From NCBI GenBank assembly GCA_902465215.1, contig CABQMM010000077.1, forward strand, positions 1 to 6,386: a stretch of 6,386 nt of DNA. The letters are read 5' to 3'. Under the pieces are notes generated by a model that worked only from the letters and a program-made list of their open reading frames with translations, had not been told where the DNA came from and searched no databases. Shown in pieces: positions 1-5,618 of the stretch. Every line of letters begins with the position of its first letter. Positions within the stretch are counted from its first letter, which is position 1. The translations under genes and the position numbers were made by a program. This DNA comes from an uncultured Bacillota bacterium (lineage in GTDB: Bacteria; Bacillota; Clostridia; Peptostreptococcales; Anaerovoracaceae).

Positions 1-1067
1 AGGCAGGCGAAAACCTTATCATCAAGGTTCCGCTTGGAACCGTTATCATCGACGAGGCCAGCGGTCTTGTGATGAAGGACTTAACCGAGGACGGGGAGTC
101 TTTCGTGGCGGCGAAAGGCGGCAGAGGCGGCAGAGGCAATACGAATTTTAAAAATTCGGTAAGACAGGCACCAAACTTTGCAGAAGCAGGCGGTGCAGCG
201 AAGGAGCGAAATGTCATTTTAGAGCTGAAGCTGATTGCAGATGTTGGACTTGTAGGTTTCCCGAATGTCGGAAAGTCCTCGCTGCTTGCTGTAGCGACAA
301 GCGCGCAGCCGAAGATTGCAAACTATCACTTTACAACGATTGATCCGAATCTGGGCGTGGTTCAGATTTATGATAACAGCTTTGTGATGGCGGACATCGC
401 AGGAATCATCGAAGGTGCAAGCGAGGGCCTTGGAATGGGATTTAAATTCCTTAAACACATTGAAAGAACCAAGGTGCTGATTCATGTAGTCGATGTTTCC
501 GGAAGCGAAGGACGAAATCCGATTGAGGACTTTGATAAAATCAATAAGGAGCTTGAGGCGTACAGCCCGAGAATTTTGAGAAAACCGCAGCTTGTTGCAG
601 CGAATAAAATCGATATGATCGATGAGGACGACCCGCAGTATTTGGAATTCAAGAAGTATGTGGAAGAACAGGGATATCAAGTGTTCCCAATGTCGGCGCC
701 GCTGAATCTGGGGGTTCATGAGATTCTGAATGCCGCGCTTCAGGAACTGAAGCGTATTGAAGAAAATCCTGAGCTTGCGGAAGAAGATACGACAGAGTAC
801 TTTGATTTCGAGTCGGAAGATAACGATCCGACTTATCGCGACATTGAGTGCAATTACAACGAAGCAGAGGATGTTTATGAGCTTAGCGGCAAGCAGCTTT
901 CCAAGATATTCAAGTCCACGAATTTCAACGATATGGGCTCTCTCAGATACCTTTATAAATATATCGAGAAGAAGGGCGCCATTGATGAGCTGAAGGAAAT
1001 GGGTCTTGAGGAAGGCGACATCATCCGGATTGAGGACTATGACCTTGAATTTTGGGACGAATTTTAA
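1..1067 (+). CDS. obgE: Obg-family ribosome-assembly GTPase ObgE/CgtA (5' partial)
   Basis: This is a GTPase that binds the 50S ribosomal subunit and acts in its late assembly and in stress signalling. The reading frame is already open at position 3, so the GTG at 69 is an internal codon. About 354 residues are visible, and roughly 70 N-terminal residues are missing compared with a usual ~425-430. The visible part starts in the glycine-rich Obg fold (GENLIIKVPLGTV, then GGRGGRGNTNF). The G domain follows: G1 GFPNVGKS at 255-278, the TTIDPNLGVV switch region (G2), G3 DIAG at 393, G4 NKID at 603 and G5 SAP at 693. From about 840 to the stop lies the Firmicute-type OCT domain, ending in GLEEGDIIRIEDYDLEFWDEF-like acidic sequence. 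G3 reads DIAG where most Obg proteins have D-L/I-P-G. A terminator lies directly downstream. The family assignment is certain. Confidence 0.98.
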   Translation, partial: AGENLIIKVPLGTVIIDEASGLVMKDLTEDGESFVAAKGGRGGRGNTNFKNSVRQAPNFAEAGGAAKERNVILELKLIADVGLVGFPNVGKSSLLAVATSAQPKIANYHFTTIDPNLGVVQIYDNSFVMADIAGIIEGASEGLGMGFKFLKHIERTKVLIHVVDVSGSEGRNPIEDFDKINKELEAYSPRILRKPQLVAANKIDMIDEDDPQYLEFKKYVEEQGYQVFPMSAPLNLGVHEILNAALQELKRIEENPELAEEDTTEYFDFESEDNDPTYRDIECNYNEAEDVYELSGKQLSKIFKSTNFNDMGSLRYLYKYIEKKGAIDELKEMGLEEGDIIRIEDYDLEFWDEF

Positions 1068-1074
1068 AATATGC

Positions 1075-1105
1075 AAAAAACACCGCAATCCGCGGTGTTT
1101 TTTTT
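1075..1105 (+). terminator. Rho-independent terminator of obgE
   Basis: A GC-rich stem CACCGC (1081-1086) pairs with GCGGTG (1092-1097) around the 5-nt loop AATCC. The stem is extended by A1075-1080 pairing with T1098-1103, and an eight-T run (1098-1105) follows. It starts 8 nt after the obgE stop codon, so it should end the obgE transcript and separate it from the gene at 1152. The A tract on the left arm makes it partly bidirectional, but no gene converges on it. Confidence 0.93.
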
Positions 1106-1116
1106 GGCGATTTCTT

Positions 1117-1124
1117 CATAAACT
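1117..1124 (+). promoter_or_regulatory. Possible mother-cell sigma (sigE/sigK-like) -10 element
   Basis: The sequence CATAAACT matches the CATAnnnT -10 pattern of sigma-E/sigma-K promoters in Bacillus and Clostridia. It lies 28 nt upstream of the ATG of the SpoIVFA-like gene, between the obgE terminator and the ribosome binding site. A promoter is needed here because the terminator cuts off obgE transcription, and spoIVFA is a sigma-E gene in B. subtilis. No good -35 element is visible at the expected distance, since that stretch is the terminator stem and T run. This is a weak candidate based on one 8-nt match. Confidence 0.22.
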
Positions 1125-1138
1125 CCAGTAAGAGGCTT

Positions 1139-1144
1139 AGGAGG
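1139..1144 (+). promoter_or_regulatory. Ribosome binding site of the SpoIVFA-like gene
   Basis: AGGAGG stands 7 nt before the ATG at 1152. It is a full-consensus site and fixes the start codon. Confidence 0.9.
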
Positions 1145-1151
1145 AATCGAA

Positions 1152-1667
1152 ATGGATTTTAAAGAAAAAATTTTCACGCAGGCGGTAATCTGCTGTATGA
1201 TTTTTACCGTTGTGAAGGCAGGAGCTTTTTTGCATTCAGATGGGATGAACCGTGTAAAATCTGCGGTAAAAGAACAGTTTGAGAAGAATTACACTGCCGA
1301 GGAAGTCATGGAAACAGGCTCTATGCTTCTCAAAAAGGTTAAAAAGGCACCCGCGGTAATTGCGAGCTCTGTGGTCGAGGCAAATCGACTCGGCGAGTTC
1401 GGACAACCGATTGATGAGGACGCAAGCATGAAGGTCCGCTGCGTGTATGCAACGAATGCGGGAAAGGTTCTTTCATCCGGAATCAGCAAGGAATTAGGAA
1501 CTTTTGTGAAGATACAGCATGATAAACGCATTTCAACCTACGGGAATCTTGCCGAAGTAAAAGCTGTGCAGGGAGAAAAGGTGAAGAAAGGCGATATTAT
1601 CGGCACCTACCGCAGTGACAGCGGCAAAAAGTTTTACTATGATTTAGAGGAAAATTTACAAACCTGA
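1152..1667 (+). CDS. SpoIVFA-like membrane protein with degenerate LytM/M23 domain
   Basis: The protein has 171 residues. It has a short basic N-terminus, one membrane segment at about residues 9-27, a charged linker (30-85) and a C-terminal LytM/M23 peptidase-like domain (about 90-170). Recognisable fold elements are FVKIQHDKRISTYGNL (118-132) and VQGEKVKKGDIIGTY (139-153). The catalytic residues are gone: there is no HxxxD zinc motif, the usual YxHL reads YGNL, and the HxH motif reads FYYDLE. It is therefore a scaffold rather than a hydrolase. SpoIVFA and SpoIIQ are such degenerate LytM proteins. The YGNL motif, and a position just before the TIGR03960-type gene, favour SpoIVFA, which holds the SpoIVFB protease inactive in the outer forespore membrane. 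It is shorter than B. subtilis SpoIVFA (264 residues), and no SpoIVFB gene follows. The LytM fold is well supported; the SpoIVFA role is inferred. Confidence 0.72.
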   Translation: MDFKEKIFTQAVICCMIFTVVKAGAFLHSDGMNRVKSAVKEQFEKNYTAEEVMETGSMLLKKVKKAPAVIASSVVEANRLGEFGQPIDEDASMKVRCVYATNAGKVLSSGISKELGTFVKIQHDKRISTYGNLAEVKAVQGEKVKKGDIIGTYRSDSGKKFYYDLEENLQT

Positions 1668-1685
1668 TACCAAAGAAGGCGATTC

Positions 1686-1696
1686 TATGGTAAAAT
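1686..1696 (+). promoter_or_regulatory. Extended -10 promoter for the radical SAM gene pair
   Basis: The sequence TATGGTAAAAT contains TAAAAT (1691-1696), one mismatch from TATAAT, preceded by a TRTGn extension as used by Gram-positive sigma-A. No good -35 hexamer lies 16-18 nt upstream, which is acceptable for extended -10 promoters. The transcript would start near 1703, giving a leader of about 30 nt. Readthrough from the upstream gene is equally possible, since no terminator separates them. Confidence 0.42.
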
Positions 1697-1733
1697 ACAA
1701 AAGGATAAAAATTAGATTAAAGGAAACGAAAGA

Positions 1734-3608
1734 ATGGAATTACAGTATAAACTGGATCAGTTATTGAAACGGGTGGAAAAGCCGGGAAGATACATCGGCG
1801 GAGAGGTGAATGCAGCGGTGAAAGATCCGTTACAGGTCGACGCTAACTTTGCCTTTGCTTTTCCTGACATTTACGAAATCGGGATGTCCTATCTGGGTCT
1901 TCAGATTTTGTATCATGTACTTAACAAGCACGAAAATATCTATTGTCAGCGTGTTTTTGCGCCGGCAGTGGATATGGAGCAGCTTATGCGTGAGGAAAAT
2001 GTGCCGCTCGTGACTTTAGAGACGAAAACTCCTGTCAAAGAAATGGACATTTTGGGCTTTACGCTGCAATATGAAATGTCTTTTACAACGGTATTAAATA
2101 TGCTGGATTTAGCACAGATTCCGATTATGGCAAAGGAGCGCGGAGAGGAATTTCCGATTGTGATGGCAGGCGGGCCTTGCGCTTTCAATCCAGAGCCGCT
2201 TGCAGACTTTATTGACCTCTTCATGATGGGCGACGGTGAAAATGCGCTGCCGCGGTTGGCCGAAAAGTATATCGAATGTAAAAAAGCAGGCATGAATAAA
2301 GCAGAATTCTTACGCGAAGCTTCCCAAATGGAAGGTGTGTATGTGCCGTCGCTTTATCATGTCGAATATAACGAAGATGGAACGATAAAAGAATTATGTA
2401 AACTATATGAAAAAGCACCGCTTCCGGTTAAACGCGCGATTTTGCCGTCAATCGAAGAAGTGGATTTCCCGACGAAGCCGATTATTCCAATGGTGGAGGC
2501 GGTACATGACCGTGCCGTGGTTGAGACCTTCAGAGGCTGCACCAGAGGCTGCAGATTTTGTCAGGCGGGCATGATTTACAGACCGGTAAGGGAAAGAAAA
2601 AAGGATACGGTTTTGAGGCTGGCGAAAGAACAGCTTGCCAATACCGGACATGATGAGCTGTCGCTTCTGTCGCTTTCGACCAGCGATTATTCACAGTTTG
2701 AAACGATGGCAATGGAACTTATAGACTATACAAAAGGCGAAAATGTTTCGCTTTCGCTGCCGTCGCTTCGTATTGACCGCTTTGCTTTTGATGTTTTAAA
2801 TCGTATACAGGAGTACAAGAAGTCAGGACTGACTTATGCGCCGGAAGCAGGCACGCAGCGGCTTCGTGATGTGATTAATAAAGGCGTGACGGAAAACGAT
2901 ATTTATGAATCCGTTCGGCAGGCGCTTGAGCTCGGTTGGAAGCATATAAAGCTTTACTTTATGATTGGGCTTCCGACCGAGACCTATGAAGATTTAGACG
3001 GAATTGTTGAAATTGCGAAAAAGATAAAAGAACTGAACTATGAAGTAAACGGCCCGAAAGGTGGAAGATTTAACCTGACCGTCAGTGTGTCGAACTTTGT
3101 GCCCAAGGCGCATACGCCTTTCCAGTGGGCTGCGCAGAATACCGCAGAAGAATTTGCTGCGAAGCATAATTACCTTGCGGACAGGCTGAAAATCAAAGGC
3201 GTAACCTTTAACTACCACGATAACACGACCAGTGCTTATGAGGCGGTCTTTGCCAGAGGGGACAGACGGACAGGCCGTCTTTTATACGAAGCATTCCGTG
3301 CAGGCTGCAAGTTTGACGGATGGACGGAGCACTTTAAACCTGAGGCATGGGAAACGGCTTTTGAAAAAAGCGGAATTGACAAGGATTTCTATACGACCAG
3401 AGCAAGAAATTTCGATGAAATTCTGCCTTGGGACATCATCGACAGCGCTATCTCAAAAAAATTCCTGATAAATGAAGCGGAAAAAGCGTATATGGAACAA
3501 ACGACAAACGATTGCAGACTCGGATGCGTCGGATGCGGCATGAATCAGAGCGTTGCCTGTCCGATGGCAGGCTCTTTGAAGAAAGGCGGGGCAGCAGATG
3601 ACAAATAG
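1734..3608 (+). CDS. TIGR03960-type B12-binding-like radical SAM protein
   Basis: This 624-residue protein belongs to the radical SAM family found widely in Clostridia next to a DUF2344 partner. Its substrate is unknown to me. An N-terminal Rossmann-like B12-binding-type domain spans about 35-185, with the conserved GGPCAFNPEPLADFIDLF segment. Its FPDIYEIG motif has the spacing of the cobalamin DxHxxG motif but has Tyr for the ligand His, so His-on B12 binding is unlikely. The radical SAM domain (about 255-480) carries the [4Fe-4S] cluster motif CTRGCRFC with Cys269, Cys273 and Cys276, then SLPSLRIDRF and TYAPEAGTQRLR, typical of YgiQ/MiaB-like enzymes. The C-terminus has a second cysteine group, C594-x3-C598-x2-C601 plus C609, which may bind another metal or cluster. 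The ribosome binding site AAGGA (1720-1724) stands 9 nt before the ATG. The last 11 nt overlap the next gene, implying translational coupling. Confidence 0.92.
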   Translation: MELQYKLDQLLKRVEKPGRYIGGEVNAAVKDPLQVDANFAFAFPDIYEIGMSYLGLQILYHVLNKHENIYCQRVFAPAVDMEQLMREENVPLVTLETKTPVKEMDILGFTLQYEMSFTTVLNMLDLAQIPIMAKERGEEFPIVMAGGPCAFNPEPLADFIDLFMMGDGENALPRLAEKYIECKKAGMNKAEFLREASQMEGVYVPSLYHVEYNEDGTIKELCKLYEKAPLPVKRAILPSIEEVDFPTKPIIPMVEAVHDRAVVETFRGCTRGCRFCQAGMIYRPVRERKKDTVLRLAKEQLANTGHDELSLLSLSTSDYSQFETMAMELIDYTKGENVSLSLPSLRIDRFAFDVLNRIQEYKKSGLTYAPEAGTQRLRDVINKGVTENDIYESVRQALELGWKHIKLYFMIGLPTETYEDLDGIVEIAKKIKELNYEVNGPKGGRFNLTVSVSNFVPKAHTPFQWAAQNTAEEFAAKHNYLADRLKIKGVTFNYHDNTTSAYEAVFARGDRRTGRLLYEAFRAGCKFDGWTEHFKPEAWETAFEKSGIDKDFYTTRARNFDEILPWDIIDSAISKKFLINEAEKAYMEQTTNDCRLGCVGCGMNQSVACPMAGSLKKGGAADDK

Positions 3609-4278
3609 ATATATAATCAAATTTACGAAAAACGGATATGTGAAATATACCTCGCATCTGGATCTTTTGCGGACATTTAAGCGGGCATTTAAGAAAACGC
3701 AGCTTGGTTTGCGCTATTCGCAGGGCTTTAATCCGCATCCAAAGATGGGATTTGCACAGCCGCTGTCGCTAGGCTATGCGAGTCGCTGCGAGCTGATTGA
3801 GTTTGAGCTCAGCGAGCCATGCGAAACCGCAGAGATCCTCAGAAGAATGAAGCCGGAGATGCCGCAGGGAATCGAGCTGGTATCCTGCAGCGTGCTCGAT
3901 GAATCGTGCAAATCTTTAGCGGCCGACGCAGATGCAGCTTTATATAAGATTTGGATTCCGACGGAAAGGGACGAGCAGACTTTAAAAGCGCAGATGAAAG
4001 ATTATCTGAAGCAGGATACGATTACAGCACTGAAGAGACAGAAAAAAACAAAGAAGCTCGAACCTGTGAATATCCGCCATATGATTCGCGGCTGCGAAAT
4101 TTCTAAACTCGGCGAATTTGCTTTGATTGAAGCACTGCTTGACTGCGGCAGCAAGTCGAATTGCAGTCCGGAGCTTGTAATTGCAAGCTTTTGTGAGTTT
4201 GCGAAGCTAGGTGTGCCGCGTTACGAAATCGAAGTTGAGCGAAAAGAATTATATTTTGTAAACAATTTACAAATTTAG
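3598..4278 (+). CDS. TIGR03936/DUF2344 radical SAM-associated protein
   Basis: This is a 226-residue soluble protein of the family that almost always accompanies the TIGR03960-type radical SAM enzyme, either as a separate gene or fused to it. The signature is at the N-terminus: VKYTSHLDLLRTFKRAF (residues 14-30), then YSQGFNPHPKMGFAQPLSLG (40-59). No catalytic site or function is established to my knowledge; a partner role in RNA or ribosome modification is suggested only by the frequent placement of this pair beside rng, rplU, rpmA and obg in Clostridia. The ATG lies inside the end of the upstream gene, in another frame, with AAAGG 11 nt before it. Length is normal and the reading frame is intact. 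A conserved-looking basic stretch (KRQKKTKK, about 144-151) sits mid-protein and could contact nucleic acid, but this is conjecture. Confidence 0.88.
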   Translation: MTNRYIIKFTKNGYVKYTSHLDLLRTFKRAFKKTQLGLRYSQGFNPHPKMGFAQPLSLGYASRCELIEFELSEPCETAEILRRMKPEMPQGIELVSCSVLDESCKSLAADADAALYKIWIPTERDEQTLKAQMKDYLKQDTITALKRQKKTKKLEPVNIRHMIRGCEISKLGEFALIEALLDCGSKSNCSPELVIASFCEFAKLGVPRYEIEVERKELYFVNNLQI

Positions 4279-4280
4279 CA

Positions 4281-4309
4281 TTGACAACCTCCTTGGTTTG
4301 ATGTAATAT
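4281..4309 (+). promoter_or_regulatory. Sigma-A promoter of comEA
   Basis: A perfect -35 TTGACA (4281-4286) is followed after 17 nt by TAATAT (4304-4309). A perfect TATAAT (4307-4312) overlaps it but at a 20-nt spacing. Transcription should start near 4316-4319, giving a very short leader of 15-18 nt before the ATG at 4334. The -35 box begins 3 nt after the stop codon of the previous gene. The spacer contains the left arm of a palindrome described separately. Confidence 0.85.
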
Positions 4310-4328
4310 AATGTAAACGAAGGAGGTT
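4286..4328 (+). repeat. Palindrome pairing an anti-Shine-Dalgarno sequence with the comEA ribosome binding site
   Basis: The arms AACCTCCTT (4286-4294) and AAGGAGGTT (4320-4328) are exact inverted repeats. They continue inward, after one G/G mismatch, with GTTT (4296-4299) and AAAC (4315-4318) on the same dyad axis at 4307. The loop is the AT-rich 15 nt that contain the -10 box. The right arm includes the comEA ribosome binding site. The left arm matches the anti-SD end of 16S rRNA (ACCTCCTT) and lies in the promoter spacer. Only transcripts reading through from upstream would contain both arms and could fold to hide the site. The palindrome may instead be a protein operator. Confidence 0.8.
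4320..4326 (+). promoter_or_regulatory. Ribosome binding site of comEA
   Basis: AAGGAGG stands 7 nt before the ATG at 4334. It is a full-strength site and forms part of the right arm of the 4286-4328 palindrome. Confidence 0.92.
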
Positions 4329-4333
4329 TATTC

Positions 4334-5053
4334 ATGGGTATTTTTGGGAAGTTTGAAAAATTAGAAAACCTGAAGCTCTGGGTGCTTCAGAATAAAGATA
4401 AGATAAAAACAGTCGCTTTGCCGGTTCTGGTGATAGCCGCTGTTTTCTTTTTTTGGTTTTCAGGCAAAGGTGATGATGTGACTTTGACAGACGGTGAGCC
4501 GGCCGCTTCTGAAGTGCAGATGCAGGAGGAAGGCGGAGCTGGCGATGGCACGCCAGCGAAAGAGGTCAGCGCTGCCGCAGGAAAGATTTTTGTGGATATC
4601 GGCGGGGAAGTTGCGGCTCCGGGCGTATATGAAGTCACTGAAGGAACCCGTCTTTTCGAAGTAATCAACCGCGCTGGGGGACTTACCGATGATGCTGACA
4701 TCGATGTGATAAACCGGGCGGAAACGGTATATGACGGACAAAAAATTTTAATTGCAAGCTACGAAGAAACCAAAAATGGAAAGAATGCTGCAGGCGCAGG
4801 CGGCGGGCAGACTGCAGGAAACAGCGCAGGCTCCGCGCAGGGCGCTGACAACACAGACGGAGAAAAGGTGAATATCAATACCGCAGATTCCGCCGAGCTG
4901 CAGAGCATACCGGGAATCGGACCGTCAAAAGCAGACCGGATTATCGAATACCGCAATACGCAGGGGCGCTTCAACACGATTGACGATATTAAAAACATCT
5001 CAGGTATCGGAAATAAAACTTTTGAAAGCATTAAAAAGTATATTGTCGTATAA
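4334..5053 (+). CDS. comEA: ComEA-like DNA-binding protein (TM, SLBB, helix-hairpin-helix)
   Basis: This 239-residue protein has the ComEA layout. A cytoplasmic N-terminus precedes one membrane helix (about 26-43). An acidic, low-complexity linker leads to an SLBB domain (about 85-142: KIFVDIGGEVAAPGVYEV, LFEVINRAGGL). A Gly/Ala-rich hinge (150-175) then leads to a C-terminal double helix-hairpin-helix domain (178-239), with VNINTADSAELQSIPGIG and ISGIGNKTF. ComEA is the surface receptor that binds double-stranded DNA and feeds it to ComEC during natural transformation. The HhH hairpins contact the DNA backbone without sequence preference. No comEC or other competence gene is present here, so active transformation cannot be inferred. 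It is slightly longer than B. subtilis ComEA (about 205 residues), mainly in the linkers. It has its own promoter and begins a likely transcription unit with the two genes that follow. Confidence 0.9.
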   Translation: MGIFGKFEKLENLKLWVLQNKDKIKTVALPVLVIAAVFFFWFSGKGDDVTLTDGEPAASEVQMQEEGGAGDGTPAKEVSAAAGKIFVDIGGEVAAPGVYEVTEGTRLFEVINRAGGLTDDADIDVINRAETVYDGQKILIASYEETKNGKNAAGAGGGQTAGNSAGSAQGADNTDGEKVNINTADSAELQSIPGIGPSKADRIIEYRNTQGRFNTIDDIKNISGIGNKTFESIKKYIVV

Positions 5054-5087
5054 AGTATAATTCTTACCAATTGAGTAAACAATAGTC

Positions 5088-5096
5088 AAGAGGTGA
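5088..5096 (+). promoter_or_regulatory. Ribosome binding site of the BofC-like gene
   Basis: AAGAGGTGA lies 4 nt before the ATG at 5101. It is a strong clostridial-type site that supports this start. The 47-nt gap from comEA holds no terminator, so cotranscription is likely. Confidence 0.8.
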
Positions 5097-5100
5097 TTTT

Positions 5101-5601
5101 ATGTTTACACAAAAAAGGAAAAATTACAAAACTTTTATTTATACGGCGATTATTATAACTTTATGTCTGCTGATTATTGCGATTGCATGGCCTGCGCCGC
5201 CGGAGGACAATCCTTCTCCAAATCCCGATGAAAGAGTAAATGCAGGACTTGTGGACAATGAAAATGAAGACGGCGAGACGACGAATAAGAACGATAACGG
5301 CGCTGCGGATAGTGAGTGGGAAGATGACGATGATGACGACGAGGATAATGAAGAAGACAACTTCCCGACCGTCGAAAAACCTAACATGATGGCAGAAGGC
5401 CAGTCATATTATTTAGTAAAGAAAGCGGGAGACGCAATTAAGGTCTTTTTCGTCGACCAATCGGGAAACGAGGTCGAACTGGAAACGACGAATATCATCT
5501 ATGATGTGTTGGGCTTTGAGGATCAAAGACTCTTTGAGGAAGGCTATAAAGTAGGCAGTCAGGAAGAACTTGCGATGCTTCTGCAGGATTTTGAAAGTTA
5601 G
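5101..5601 (+). CDS. BofC-like membrane-anchored protein with acidic linker
   Basis: The 166-residue protein starts with a basic segment (QKRKNYK) and a membrane helix or uncleaved signal (about 11-30). A Pro/Asn-rich and then strongly acidic linker follows (about 32-90, with six Asp in a row at 75-80 within an Asp/Glu stretch). The end is a small globular domain (about 101-166). This domain resembles the BofC C-terminal domain in pattern: YYLVKKAGDAIKVFF, then a helix-turn around LGFEDQRLFEEGYKV, and a final EELAMLLQDFES, like the family's usual D-Q-x-x-L-x-x-G-I-x-V and LLEDY ending. In B. subtilis BofC (170 residues) is secreted into the intermembrane space and inhibits SpoIVB. The gene is 17 nt upstream of a spoIVB gene, which supports the same partner. 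The comparison was made from memory without an alignment, so the BofC identity is a moderate inference; function could differ. Confidence 0.62.
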   Translation: MFTQKRKNYKTFIYTAIIITLCLLIIAIAWPAPPEDNPSPNPDERVNAGLVDNENEDGETTNKNDNGAADSEWEDDDDDDEDNEEDNFPTVEKPNMMAEGQSYYLVKKAGDAIKVFFVDQSGNEVELETTNIIYDVLGFEDQRLFEEGYKVGSQEELAMLLQDFES

Positions 5602-5618
5602 GATTGGTTAGGGACGGA

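Noticed and set aside
219..1088. Long open frame (289 codons) on the minus strand opposite obgE
   Set aside because: It lies wholly antisense to a certain gene, has no ribosome binding site, reads as biased Leu/Ile/Arg-rich sequence without a recognisable domain, and even runs through the terminator. It is a shadow of obgE codon use.
1668..1733. Possible remnant of a lost spoIVFB gene between the SpoIVFA-like and radical SAM genes
   Set aside because: The 66 nt hold only a promoter-like element and a ribosome binding site, with no trace of an HExxH-type coding sequence.
4286..4333. The comEA palindrome as an intrinsic terminator of the radical SAM operon
   Set aside because: The 15-nt AT-rich loop, a stem of low GC content and only three T residues after it do not fit a terminator.
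5056..5061. TATAAT just after the comEA stop as a separate promoter for the BofC-like gene
   Set aside because: No -35 hexamer or TGn extension occurs at a workable distance, and the AT-rich setting makes the match likely by chance.
5064..5078. TTAC...GTAA inverted repeat around CAATTGA between comEA and the BofC-like gene
   Set aside because: Only four base pairs with no T run; too weak for a terminator or a supported operator.
5139..5387. Minus-strand frame with a long serine run opposite the BofC-like gene
   Set aside because: The serine run is just the complement of the GAY/GAR codons of the acidic tether. No start signal supports it.
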